NCBI GenBank assembly: GCA_903953985.1
Contig: CAJBLW010000177.1
Coordinates: forward strand, 1-13,669
Source of the DNA: an uncultured Burkholderiales bacterium
GTDB lineage: Bacteria; Pseudomonadota; Gammaproteobacteria; Burkholderiales; Burkholderiaceae_C
DNA length: 13,669 nucleotides
Reading direction: 5' to 3'
Shown here: piece by piece, positions 1 through 6,036 of the stretch
Layout of the letters: every line of letters starts with the position of its first letter
Numbering within the stretch: the first letter of the stretch is position 1
Position numbers and translations under genes: made by a program
Notes under the pieces: generated by a model
Database searches by the model: none
Told to the model about the DNA's origin: nothing
Seen by the model: the letters and a program-made list of their open reading frames with translations, nothing else

Positions 1-16
1 AATGCGCTTGGGGTGC

Positions 17-649
17 TCAATTGCCTTGGTTGAGACACCTTGCTCGCCAGCGGATTCGTCGGCAATAGGCCACAAAGCGGCTCGCACGGCGCTGTGACCA
101 CCTCACCCAGAATGGCCCTGCACCGCGCCAACGCCCCACCCTCGAGGGCAAGTGGTGGATCAACAACAACAGCACGTTGTAGAGCATCAGTTTGCCGATG
201 AACACCATGCCAGCGATCGACTCGGGGGACACACCACTCAACGCGAACAGCGCGATGGCGGAACGCGGAGAGTCCGGAAAGACCGAGAAAAACACCATGC
301 AGACAGGCCCCCAGTCTCGCAGCATGGCCAAGACTTGCGGCCCTTGTGACCCCATCAGCTTTTGGCTCATCGATTCGGCAGATGCCGTCAGCGTCCCCAT
401 GCCCAAGGCCAGCAAAAAAGCACTCAATGTTGAAGCTGCTGCAAACAACAGCACAATAAGTGGGCCTCTTTTCGGCTGAAAAACACACAAGGCCAGCACA
501 AACATTTCTGCGGGCAACATGGGCAGGAACCCATCCAATACCGAAAAAACTGCCAGGAAAAAGATGGTTTTTGGCTCAGTGCCATGGCGCAAAAGCGCGG
601 TTTCTACCCGCAGAAATAAACGCTGAAAAAATGAAGGCGAAGGGTGCAT
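17..649 (-). CDS. DedA/YqaA-like integral membrane protein
   Basis: Predicted 210-residue inner-membrane protein. Hydrophobic stretches lie at about residues 29-56, 62-84, 112-125, 130-140 and 146-166, followed by a strongly basic, Arg-rich C-terminal tail (about 170-207), which suggests a cytoplasmic end. The segment FPDSPRSAIALFALSGVS (about 124-141), followed by a glycine-bearing helix, resembles the core of SNARE-associated/DedA (VTT) proteins and especially the shorter YqaA group, whose members are thought to be lipid or solute transporters. That family link comes from pattern recall, and no catalytic residue can be pointed to. The ATG start has no clear Shine-Dalgarno sequence. The gene begins 28 bp after the stop of the upstream FAD oxidoreductase on the same strand, so the two may be co-transcribed. 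The substrate is unknown. Confidence 0.7.
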   Translation of the reverse strand: MHPSPSFFQRLFLRVETALLRHGTEPKTIFFLAVFSVLDGFLPMLPAEMFVLALCVFQPKRGPLIVLLFAAASTLSAFLLALGMGTLTASAESMSQKLMGSQGPQVLAMLRDWGPVCMVFFSVFPDSPRSAIALFALSGVSPESIAGMVFIGKLMLYNVLLLLIHHLPSRVGRWRGAGPFWVRWSQRRASRFVAYCRRIRWRARCLNQGN

Positions 650-677
650 GGAGGGCTAGCGGTTGACCACGATGGCC

Positions 678-1799
678 TCAATCCAGACGAACGCAGACCT
701 CTTGGGCAATCGCCAGCGAGCTGGTCAAGCCCGGCGACTCGATGCCCAGCAGGTTCACCAGACCGGGCACGCCGTGCTCGGCTGGGCCTTGAATCATGAA
801 GTCGGCTGCTGCTTCGTGCGGTGCGTTGATCTTGGGGCGCATGCCGGCATAACCAGGCAGTAAGGCCCCGTCTTGCAGGGCAGGCCAGTATTTGCGCACC
901 TCGGCATAAAAAGCATCGCCCCGACGCGGATCAACCTGCAGGTCGGCGGGGTCTTCGACCCATTGCACGTCCGGACCGAACTTGGCTTGCCCACCCAAAT
1001 CAAGCGTCAAGTGCACCCCCAACCCAGCCTTTTCGGGCACGGGGTAGATCAATCGGGAGAAGGGTGCCCTGCCCGCCAGCGTGAAGTAGTTGCCTTTGGC
1101 GAAGTAGGCCAGGGGAAACGCTTGCGCCAGCAGGTTGTGGTCCAACCCATCCATTCCCCGCGCGATTGCCACGGCGCTCAGCCCTGCGGCGTTGACCAGC
1201 ACCTTGCACGCCAGCTCGGTACCGTCTTGTGTGCACACCCGAATCGGGTGGCTGACCGTGCCTTGGCGCACGCCGATGTGCTGCACGGGGGAGACCAGCG
1301 CCAGCAAGCCGCCCGCGTTTTCCATGTCGCCTTGCAATGCGAGCATGTAGCCGTGGCTGTCCACCACGCCGGTGCTGGGCGAAAGCAATGCGGCCTCGCA
1401 GGCCAACGCCGGCTCAAGCGCCTTCGCTTGGGCAGCCGTGAGTTTTTGCAGGTCGTGCACGCCGTTGGCCGCTGCCTTGGCGATGATGCCGTCCAGGTCC
1501 TTGACCTGCTCTGATGATGTGGCCACGATCAGTTTGCCCAAACGCTGATGCGCCACACCTCGCTCGGCGCAATAGGCATAGAGCATGGCCTTGCCCTGCA
1601 CGCACAGCCGCGCCTTGAGCGAACCCGCCGGGTAGTAAATGCCCGCGTGGATGACTTCGCTGTTGCGCGAGCTGGTGCCTGTACCAATGGCGTTTTCCGA
1701 CTCCAGGAGCATCACTTCCTGACCTGACAAGGCCAACGCACGGCCCACGGCCAGGCCAACCACGCCGGCACCGATCACGACTGCATCGATTTGCTCCAC
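678..1799 (-). CDS. lhgO: L-2-hydroxyglutarate oxidase-like FAD-dependent oxidoreductase
   Basis: A 373-residue enzyme of the DAO (D-amino-acid oxidase-like) FAD family. The N-terminal Rossmann motif GAGVVG is at residues 10-15 and the ribose-binding acidic residue (LLESE) is near 33. The stretch GTSSRNSEVIHAGIYYP (41-57) is characteristic of L-2-hydroxyglutarate oxidases/dehydrogenases. The C-terminal FAD-contacting segment GIESPGLTSSLAIA lies near 350-362. Members oxidise L-2-hydroxyglutarate to 2-oxoglutarate, a metabolite-repair reaction, passing electrons to oxygen or to the respiratory chain. The start is GTG, preceded by GAGG at a spacing of about 5 nt, which supports it over internal starts. 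A DedA-like gene lies directly downstream and a short-chain dehydrogenase is divergently transcribed upstream. Family membership is clear. The exact 2-hydroxyacid substrate is inferred. Confidence 0.85.
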   Translation of the reverse strand: MEQIDAVVIGAGVVGLAVGRALALSGQEVMLLESENAIGTGTSSRNSEVIHAGIYYPAGSLKARLCVQGKAMLYAYCAERGVAHQRLGKLIVATSSEQVKDLDGIIAKAAANGVHDLQKLTAAQAKALEPALACEAALLSPSTGVVDSHGYMLALQGDMENAGGLLALVSPVQHIGVRQGTVSHPIRVCTQDGTELACKVLVNAAGLSAVAIARGMDGLDHNLLAQAFPLAYFAKGNYFTLAGRAPFSRLIYPVPEKAGLGVHLTLDLGGQAKFGPDVQWVEDPADLQVDPRRGDAFYAEVRKYWPALQDGALLPGYAGMRPKINAPHEAAADFMIQGPAEHGVPGLVNLLGIESPGLTSSLAIAQEVCVRLD

Positions 1800-1940
1800 A
1801 CGAACCTCATTAAAGTTGATTCATACGAGCTGATTGTGACCCATGCCAGCACACCGTTTGGCTAGCAGGCTGACGCCCGCAAGACAGACATCTGCACCAC
1901 CGCTGGGCAAACTCAAGCCCATTCACCTTGGAGCTTTTTT

Positions 1941-2702
1941 ATGTCCTTGTTCAATCTGAAAAACAAAGTCGCCGTCGTCACAGGTTCCAGCCGGGGCATC
2001 GGCCGATCCATCGCACACCAACTGGCCAAAGCAGGCGCCAAGGTGGTGGTGTCCAGCCGCAAGCTTGACGCCTGCGAAGCGGTGGTGAAAGAAATTCAGT
2101 CCTTTGGCGGCGAGGCCATGGCCCTGACCGCGAGCATTTCAAGCAAGGAGCAGCTGGAAAATCTGATCGCGCAAACCCGCCAGACCTGGGGGGTTATCGA
2201 CATCCTGGTGTGCAACGCGGCCACCAACCCCTATTACGGGCCGGCTACGGGCATGAGCGACGAAGTGTTTGACAAGGTCATGCGCAACAACGTGTTGTCT
2301 AACGCCTGGTTATGCAACCTGGTCTACCCCGACATGAAGGCCCAAAAAGACGGGGCCATCGTGATCGTGTCGTCCATTGGCGGGCTGCATGGCTCCTCGG
2401 TTATTGGGGCTTACAACCTGTCCAAAGCGGCCGACATGCAATTGGCGCGCAACCTGGCAGTGGAATGGGGACCGGACAATATCCGGGTCAATTGCATCGC
2501 GCCAGGCCTGATCAAGACCGACTTTGCCAAAGCCTTGCACGAAGACCCGTTGCTCAGCGCCAAGTACAACAGTCAGGCCCCACTGCGCCGCATGGGTGAA
2601 GCGGATGACATTGGGGGCATTGCGGTGTTTTTAGCGAGCCCAGCGGCCAATTACGTGACGGGCCAGACCGTGGTGGCCGATGGCGGGATGATGATTCGCT
2701 GA
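1941..2702 (+). CDS. SDR-family NAD(P)-dependent oxidoreductase
   Basis: A 253-residue classical short-chain dehydrogenase/reductase. The cofactor motif TGSSRGIG is at residues 14-21, the structural CNAA motif at 91-94, the catalytic Ser at 145, and the YxxxK pair at Tyr158/Lys162. The C-terminal part carries PGLIKTDF (188-195) and GQTVVADGG near the end. The segment SSRKLDACEAV after the second strand, with Arg at 40, favours NADP(H). Overall it resembles the FabG-like/DHRS4-like SDRs often linked to acyl or alcohol metabolism, but the substrate cannot be read from the sequence. The ATG start has GGAG about 7 nt upstream. The gene is convergent with sodB and ends 22 bp before a long hairpin repeat. 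A T-tailed hairpin terminates the transcript further down. Confidence 0.92.
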   Translation: MSLFNLKNKVAVVTGSSRGIGRSIAHQLAKAGAKVVVSSRKLDACEAVVKEIQSFGGEAMALTASISSKEQLENLIAQTRQTWGVIDILVCNAATNPYYGPATGMSDEVFDKVMRNNVLSNAWLCNLVYPDMKAQKDGAIVIVSSIGGLHGSSVIGAYNLSKAADMQLARNLAVEWGPDNIRVNCIAPGLIKTDFAKALHEDPLLSAKYNSQAPLRRMGEADDIGGIAVFLASPAANYVTGQTVVADGGMMIR

Positions 2703-2724
2703 CTTGCTTGCTTGTGCAAAGTCC

Positions 2725-2800
2725 GCTGAGAACGGGGCGGGGCTGGGCACCTCATGCTGGGGTACCAGAAATCGGCGCCCCGCCCTGCCCCGTTCTCAGC
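2725..2800. repeat. Long hairpin element, copy A (conserved loop)
   Basis: A 24-position inverted repeat (arms 2725-2748 and 2777-2800) encloses a 28-nt loop. The outer 14 bp (GCTGAGAACGGGGC and its complement) are perfect. Inside them there is one G-T wobble (2739/2786) and one mismatch (2744/2781). The loop contains CTCATGC and GGGGTACCAGAAATCG and is 24/28 identical to the loop of copy B at 3620-3647, while the stems differ at 11 of 24 left-arm positions. It starts 22 bp after the SDR stop codon. There is no T-run after either arm, so it is not a standard intrinsic terminator. No known element was recognised. Confidence 0.85.
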
Positions 2801-2870
2801 TCAGTGGTCTGCTGTTCAATTTCGGCGCTTTCTGGTCCGACATCTCACTGCTGATCGACACCATGAAAAT

Positions 2871-2892
2871 AGCCCGCATCAGCGGGCTTTTT
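2871..2892. terminator. Bidirectional rho-independent terminator (SDR / sodB)
   Basis: The stem AGCCCGC/GCGGGCT (7 bp, 2871-2877 and 2882-2888) with loop ATCA is followed by five T on the plus strand. On the minus strand the same stem is followed by ATTTT, so it can also end sodB transcripts coming from the right. It lies 19 bp beyond the sodB stop and downstream of hairpin copy A relative to the SDR gene. Confidence 0.85.
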
Positions 2893-2911
2893 GACTTGGA
2901 TAAAACCTCGA

Positions 2912-3493
2912 TCAGCCGAAGTTCTTCTCAGCAAACGACCAGTTCACCAGCTTGTCGAGGAAAGTCTCAACGAACTTGGGGCGCATGTTGCGGTAGTCGA
3001 TGTAGTAGGCATGCTCCCACACGTCCACCGTGAGCAAGGCGGTGTCGCCTGTGGTCAGGGGGGTGCCAGCAGCGCCCATGTTGACGATGTCGACTGAGCC
3101 GTCGGCTTTCTTCACAAGCCATGTCCAGCCGGAGCCGAAGTTGCCCACGGCGCTCTTGACGAAGGCTTCTTTGAAAGCGGCGTAGCTGCCGAACTTGGCG
3201 TTGATGGCAGTGGCCAATGCGCCTGTGGGTTCGCCGCCGCCGTTGGGCTTCATGCAGTTCCAGAAGAAAGTGTGGTTCCAGATCTGTGCTGCGTTGTTGT
3301 AGATGCCACCGCTGGATTTTTTGATGATCTCTTCCAGGGCCATGCCTTCGAACTCAGTGCCTTTTTGCAGGTTGTTCAAGTTCACGACATAAGCGTTGTG
3401 GTGCTTGCCGTGGTGAAACTCCAAGGTTTCTTGGCTGTAGTGAGGTGCCAAAGCGTCGATGGCGTAAGGCAGTGCGGGCAAAGTGTGTTCCAT
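2912..3493 (-). CDS. sodB: Superoxide dismutase [Fe]
   Basis: A 193-residue cytoplasmic iron superoxide dismutase that converts superoxide to oxygen and hydrogen peroxide. It has the usual FeSOD length and no signal peptide. Metal ligands are visible in the expected order: His27 (in LEFHHGKHH), His74 (in AAQIWNHTFFW), Asp157 and His161 (in DVWEHAYYIDY). Gln70 in the NNAAQIWNH context is the second-sphere glutamine position typical of Fe-SODs rather than Mn-SODs. The ATG is preceded by AAGGA at normal spacing. It lies downstream of xseA on the same strand, but hairpin copy B and a leader inverted repeat sit between them, so its own promoter is likely. The 3' end is shared with the convergent SDR through the bidirectional terminator. 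Confidence 0.97.
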   Translation of the reverse strand: MEHTLPALPYAIDALAPHYSQETLEFHHGKHHNAYVVNLNNLQKGTEFEGMALEEIIKKSSGGIYNNAAQIWNHTFFWNCMKPNGGGEPTGALATAINAKFGSYAAFKEAFVKSAVGNFGSGWTWLVKKADGSVDIVNMGAAGTPLTTGDTALLTVDVWEHAYYIDYRNMRPKFVETFLDKLVNWSFAEKNFG

Positions 3494-3532
3494 GAGGGAT
3501 CCTTGTGTTGATGCGGGTTGAAAAAGTCTTTC

Positions 3533-3565
3533 CGGTATTTTAGGGGAGCGCGATGCCCCTTACCG
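3533..3565 (-). promoter_or_regulatory. sodB upstream inverted repeat with possible -10 box
   Basis: On the plus strand CGGTA (3533-3537), a TTTT bulge, then AGGGG (3542-3546) pairs with CCCCT (3556-3560) and TACCG (3561-3565) around a 9-nt loop. Read toward sodB, the bulge region gives TAAAAT (3542-3537), a plausible -10 box about 45 nt before the start codon, with the GGGG/CCCC arms in its spacer. No convincing -35 is present. Either an operator-like palindrome or a leader structure would fit. This is a weak call. Confidence 0.3.
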
Positions 3566-3589
3566 TATTCAGGGTCACTGCCGTGTTTG

Positions 3590-3677
3590 CGGTGCGTTCT
3601 GACAGAGTGGGACCGGGGCTACTCATGCCGGGGTACCAGAAATCGTCGCCCCGGGCCCACCCTGTCCGAATGCGCTG
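3590..3677. repeat. Long hairpin element, copy B (conserved loop)
   Basis: The second copy of the element at 2725-2800. The arms 3596-3619 and 3648-3671 pair at 20 of 24 positions (Watson-Crick), with one G-T wobble and mismatches at 3612/3655, 3606/3661 and 3600/3667. Pairing continues outward to 3590/3677. The 28-nt loop (3620-3647) shares GGGGTACCAGAAATCG and CTCATGC with copy A at the same offsets. The outer end lies only 5 bp from the xseA stop codon. No T-tract follows. The conserved loop reads in the same direction as copy A, although the adjacent gene runs the opposite way. Confidence 0.85.
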
Positions 3678-3682
3678 GCGTG

Positions 3683-5038
3683 TCAGACTTTAACGACCAA
3701 AGGCACCACACCGTCGGACAAAGTGGCCTGAACGCTCTGTCCTGGCTGAAACTGCCCAGCGTGGGTCAGGGCCTGGCCCTGGTCGTCGGTGAGCCAGGCG
3801 TAACCCCGCTCCAGCACCCGGTGCGGGTCCACCGAAGACAAACGCAATGCGGCACGATCCAAGCGCTGTACACGTTGCTGTCCCTGCTGTGCCCGGCTGA
3901 AACCCAAACGGTCATTCAGGCGCTCCAGTCGGTGCCCGCTGTCCGTCAGACCGCTCCGCACACTGGCCGGCAATCGGTGCGCCAGTTGATCCAGCCACTG
4001 CCGTTGCTGGCCCAGCAAGGCTTGGGGTCGGCTCAAGCGAGCGGCTATGGCGCTCAGGCGTTGAGCTTGCCGATCTTGCTGGTGCGCCATTCCCACACCC
4101 AACCGTGCGGCCACGCTGTCCAGACGTTGGGCTTGTCGGTCTTGCTGACGCAGCAGGCCCCGATTCAAGCGGTTTTCCAACACGCTCAAAGCCTCCAAAC
4201 CCACAACTCGGTCTGTCGCTGCTATCTCGGCAGCCGCCGTGGGCGTGGGAGCGCGCACGTCTGCGACAAAATCTGCGATCGTGAAATCCGTCTCGTGACC
4301 CACGCCGCAAATGAGCGGCACAGGACTCTGGGCAATCACCCGAGCCAGGTTTTCGTCGTTGAACGCCCACAGATCGTCCATCGAACCGCCACCGCGCACC
4401 AACAAGATCACATCCACGGGCGGACAAAGGGGGTTATCTTCAGCCGTCAAAGCGTAAATATTTTGCAAGGCCAGCGCCAACGTGGCCGCAGCCCCTGCCC
4501 CCTGGACCAAGGCTGGGGCCATCACCACCGGAATATGTGGCACGCGCCGCTGCAAGGCGGTCACCACATCATGCCAAGCGGCGGCCCCCAAAGAAGTCAC
4601 CACCCCAATGGCGCGCGGTTGAGCGGGCAAAGTGCGTTTGTGCGCCACATCAAACAAACCCTCAGCTTCGAGCTTGGCTTTGAGGCGCAAAAACTGCTCA
4701 AAGAGCACACCCTGCCCAGCCCGTTCCATGGATTCGACGATCAACTGCAAATCACCCCTGGCTTCGTAAACACCCAAACGGCCCTGCACCTCGACCAATT
4801 CGCCGTCACGGGGAGCAAAGTCCATCAGGCCGGCGGCACGCCGGAACATGGCGCAGCGGATCTGGCCGGTGTCGTCCTTGATCGAAAAATAGCAATGCCC
4901 ACTGGCCGCGCGCGAAAAGCCTGATATTTCGCCACGCAAGCTGACCGGGTTGAACTGGGCATCCAGGGTATCGGCCACGGCGCGGCACAAAGCTGAAACG
5001 GTCCAAGCGCGTGGGGGAGGCATCTCTGATGGGCTCAT
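3683..5038 (-). CDS. xseA: Exodeoxyribonuclease VII large subunit
   Basis: A 451-residue catalytic subunit of exonuclease VII, which with several XseB subunits degrades single-stranded DNA to short oligonucleotides in repair. The N-terminal OB-fold carries the GEISGFSRAASGHCYF and RCAMFRRA signatures (about 36-68). The central catalytic domain has GVVTSLGAAAWHD, VRGGGSMDDLWAFNDE (about 215-229), GHETD (247-251) and ADFVADVRAPTPTAAAE (255-271). A long Gln/Arg-rich coiled-coil region follows, with RQQDRQAQRL-type units repeated twice. The start at 5038 (MSPSEMPPPRAWTV) matches the usual N-terminus. The frame stays open to a start at 5134, but the additional 32 residues contain a DALV-type repeat and resemble no XseA. 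The Shine-Dalgarno sequence is weak (AGGA, 11 nt away). xseB is not in the window. Confidence 0.95.
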   Translation of the reverse strand: MSPSEMPPPRAWTVSALCRAVADTLDAQFNPVSLRGEISGFSRAASGHCYFSIKDDTGQIRCAMFRRAAGLMDFAPRDGELVEVQGRLGVYEARGDLQLIVESMERAGQGVLFEQFLRLKAKLEAEGLFDVAHKRTLPAQPRAIGVVTSLGAAAWHDVVTALQRRVPHIPVVMAPALVQGAGAAATLALALQNIYALTAEDNPLCPPVDVILLVRGGGSMDDLWAFNDENLARVIAQSPVPLICGVGHETDFTIADFVADVRAPTPTAAAEIAATDRVVGLEALSVLENRLNRGLLRQQDRQAQRLDSVAARLGVGMAHQQDRQAQRLSAIAARLSRPQALLGQQRQWLDQLAHRLPASVRSGLTDSGHRLERLNDRLGFSRAQQGQQRVQRLDRAALRLSSVDPHRVLERGYAWLTDDQGQALTHAGQFQPGQSVQATLSDGVVPLVVKV

Positions 5039-5174
5039 GCCCGGGATTGTCCTACAGCCGGCAGACCCAATGACAAGTGCGTCTTCTACAAGTGCGTCGT
5101 CTTCCAGTCGTCCACAGACAACACCGAGGTTCACATCAATGCAGCATGGTCAACGCGCTGGTTTGGCAAAAAGA

Positions 5175-5187
5175 TAAGCCTTTGATT
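5175..5187 (-). promoter_or_regulatory. IHF consensus-like site
   Basis: The minus-strand sequence AATCAAAGGCTTA matches WATCAANNNNTTR at every specified position. It sits at the edge of the AT-rich tract and 85 bp from the first DnaA-box match. Single consensus hits occur by chance every few kilobases, so only its company makes it notable. Confidence 0.35.
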
Positions 5188-5271
5188 CGGTTGAATTTTT
5201 TTAATTATTAATGGGTACATAAAGAATAAATATCCATCATCAAAAATGAAAACACAGAGAAATACCAAAAC

Positions 5272-5292
5272 TTTTCCACAAAGTTATCCACA
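5272..5292 (+). promoter_or_regulatory. Two adjacent DnaA-box matches
   Basis: TTTTCCACA (5272-5280) and TTATCCACA (5284-5292) both fit the TTWTNCACA DnaA consensus. The second is the high-affinity form. They are in the same orientation, with a 12-bp start-to-start distance, directly beside an AT-rich tract. Possible roles are DnaA-dependent regulation of exbB or xseA, DnaA titration, or an origin-like element. Confidence 0.45.
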
Positions 5293-5394
5293 GCCCATTC
5301 AAGCGATGGGCTGGTCGTTGGCTTGGTGCTCGCAGCGGGCCTGAAGAGCTTGCCATCATCCATAATGATGCTCTTTTGACACTTTACCTCCCAA

Positions 5395-5401
5395 AGAAGG
5401 A
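5395..5401 (+). promoter_or_regulatory. Ribosome binding site deciding the TTG start of exbB
   Basis: AGAAGGA lies 6 nt before the TTG at 5408. No ATG or GTG in this frame is near, and the hydrophobic N-terminus of the product begins immediately after it. This makes TTG the likely initiator. Confidence 0.7.
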
Positions 5402-5407
5402 ACTGTT

Positions 5408-6025
5408 TTGTTATCCATCATTCAGGCCGCTGGATGGCCCATCTGGCCGCTGATCTTGTGCTCCATTTTGGCTTTGGCCTTGATCATCGATCGACTGTTT
5501 CAGCTGCGCGAGCACAAAGTCATACCCCCACAAACCTTGGTAAAGGCTTTTGAAATGAGTCGACGGGGTCTTGCGCTCGAAGAAGCAGTTGTGCAACTTG
5601 AGAAAAATGGGGTTTTAGGTCCAGTTCTGGCCAGTGGACTGCGCTGCCTGCAAAAAAATCCTTCCGCCTCGGATGAAGACATCCGGGCGCACATGGAAAT
5701 GGCAGGCCGCTTGGCCGGTCGGCAACTGGAGCGTTATCTGACGGCCCTGGGAACCATCGCTTCAGCAGCCCCTTTGCTGGGCTTGCTCGGGACTGTCATT
5801 GGGATGATCGAAATTTTCGCGGCCCAAACTGCAGGCAGCAGTCAACCGGCCCAACTGGCCTACGGCATTTCAGTGGCGTTGTACAACACCGCATTTGGTT
5901 TGGTTGTGGCCATTCCATCACTGATGTTTTGGCGCTACTTCAGAACACTGGTGGACAATATGCTTTTGTCGATGGAGGTGGCCAGCGAACAATTTGCCCG
6001 CCACTTGACCCACCTGCGCCACTGA
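5408..6025 (+). CDS. exbB: MotA/TolQ/ExbB proton channel family protein
   Basis: A 205-residue inner-membrane proton-channel subunit of the ExbB/TolQ type, which with ExbD converts the proton motive force into work on the cell envelope. It shows the family's three-helix layout: a first membrane helix near residues 8-27, a long cytoplasmic loop, a second near 115-137 (with the signature SAAPLLGLLGTVIGMIEIF), and a third near 150-175 (YGISVALYNTAFGLVVAIP). The start codon is TTG with a good AGAAGGA Shine-Dalgarno sequence. It is followed after 11 bp by exbD, and lpxK comes next, which suggests an envelope or outer-membrane function. No TonB gene is nearby. TolQ is an alternative name, but no tolR/tolA/tolB context is present. 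Confidence 0.88.
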   Translation: MLSIIQAAGWPIWPLILCSILALALIIDRLFQLREHKVIPPQTLVKAFEMSRRGLALEEAVVQLEKNGVLGPVLASGLRCLQKNPSASDEDIRAHMEMAGRLAGRQLERYLTALGTIASAAPLLGLLGTVIGMIEIFAAQTAGSSQPAQLAYGISVALYNTAFGLVVAIPSLMFWRYFRTLVDNMLLSMEVASEQFARHLTHLRH

Positions 6026-6036
6026 ACGAGTCCGCT

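Larger units (their letters stand above)
5039..5407. other. AT-rich divergent spacer with IHF-like and DnaA-box-like sites
   Basis: A 369-bp region between the divergent xseA and exbB genes. From left to right it holds a 15-bp-period direct repeat (ACAAGTGCGTC at 5073-5083 and 5088-5098) and a perfect match to the IHF consensus on the minus strand (5175-5187). An unusually AT-rich tract (about 5181-5283) follows, then two adjacent DnaA-box matches, TTTTCCACA and TTATCCACA. After these come an 8-bp stem hairpin (CAGCCCAT/ATGGGCTG, 5291-5313, no T-run) and a CATCAT/ATGATG inverted repeat (5344-5375). Promoters for both flanking genes must lie here, but no convincing -35/-10 pair was found. Confidence 0.6.

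Noticed and set aside
873..1514. Plus-strand frame opposite the FAD oxidoreductase (213 codons)
   Set aside because: It is antisense to a motif-complete enzyme and rich in His, Gln and Arg, typical of shadow frames.
2725..3677. Conserved-loop hairpins as integron attC sites or standard terminators
   Set aside because: The GTTRRRY/RYYYAAC end boxes of attC are absent, no integrase or cassette structure is seen, and no T-run follows the stems.
3518..4924. Long open frame on the plus strand opposite xseA (468 codons)
   Set aside because: It is antisense to a clear XseA with all its motifs, has a composition without recognisable domains, and runs through hairpin copy B. It is a by-product of high-GC codon use.
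5376..5381. Perfect TTGACA as a -35 box for exbB
   Set aside because: A -10 at 17-nt spacing would fall on the ribosome binding site at about 5399 and is not TATAAT-like, so no workable promoter results.
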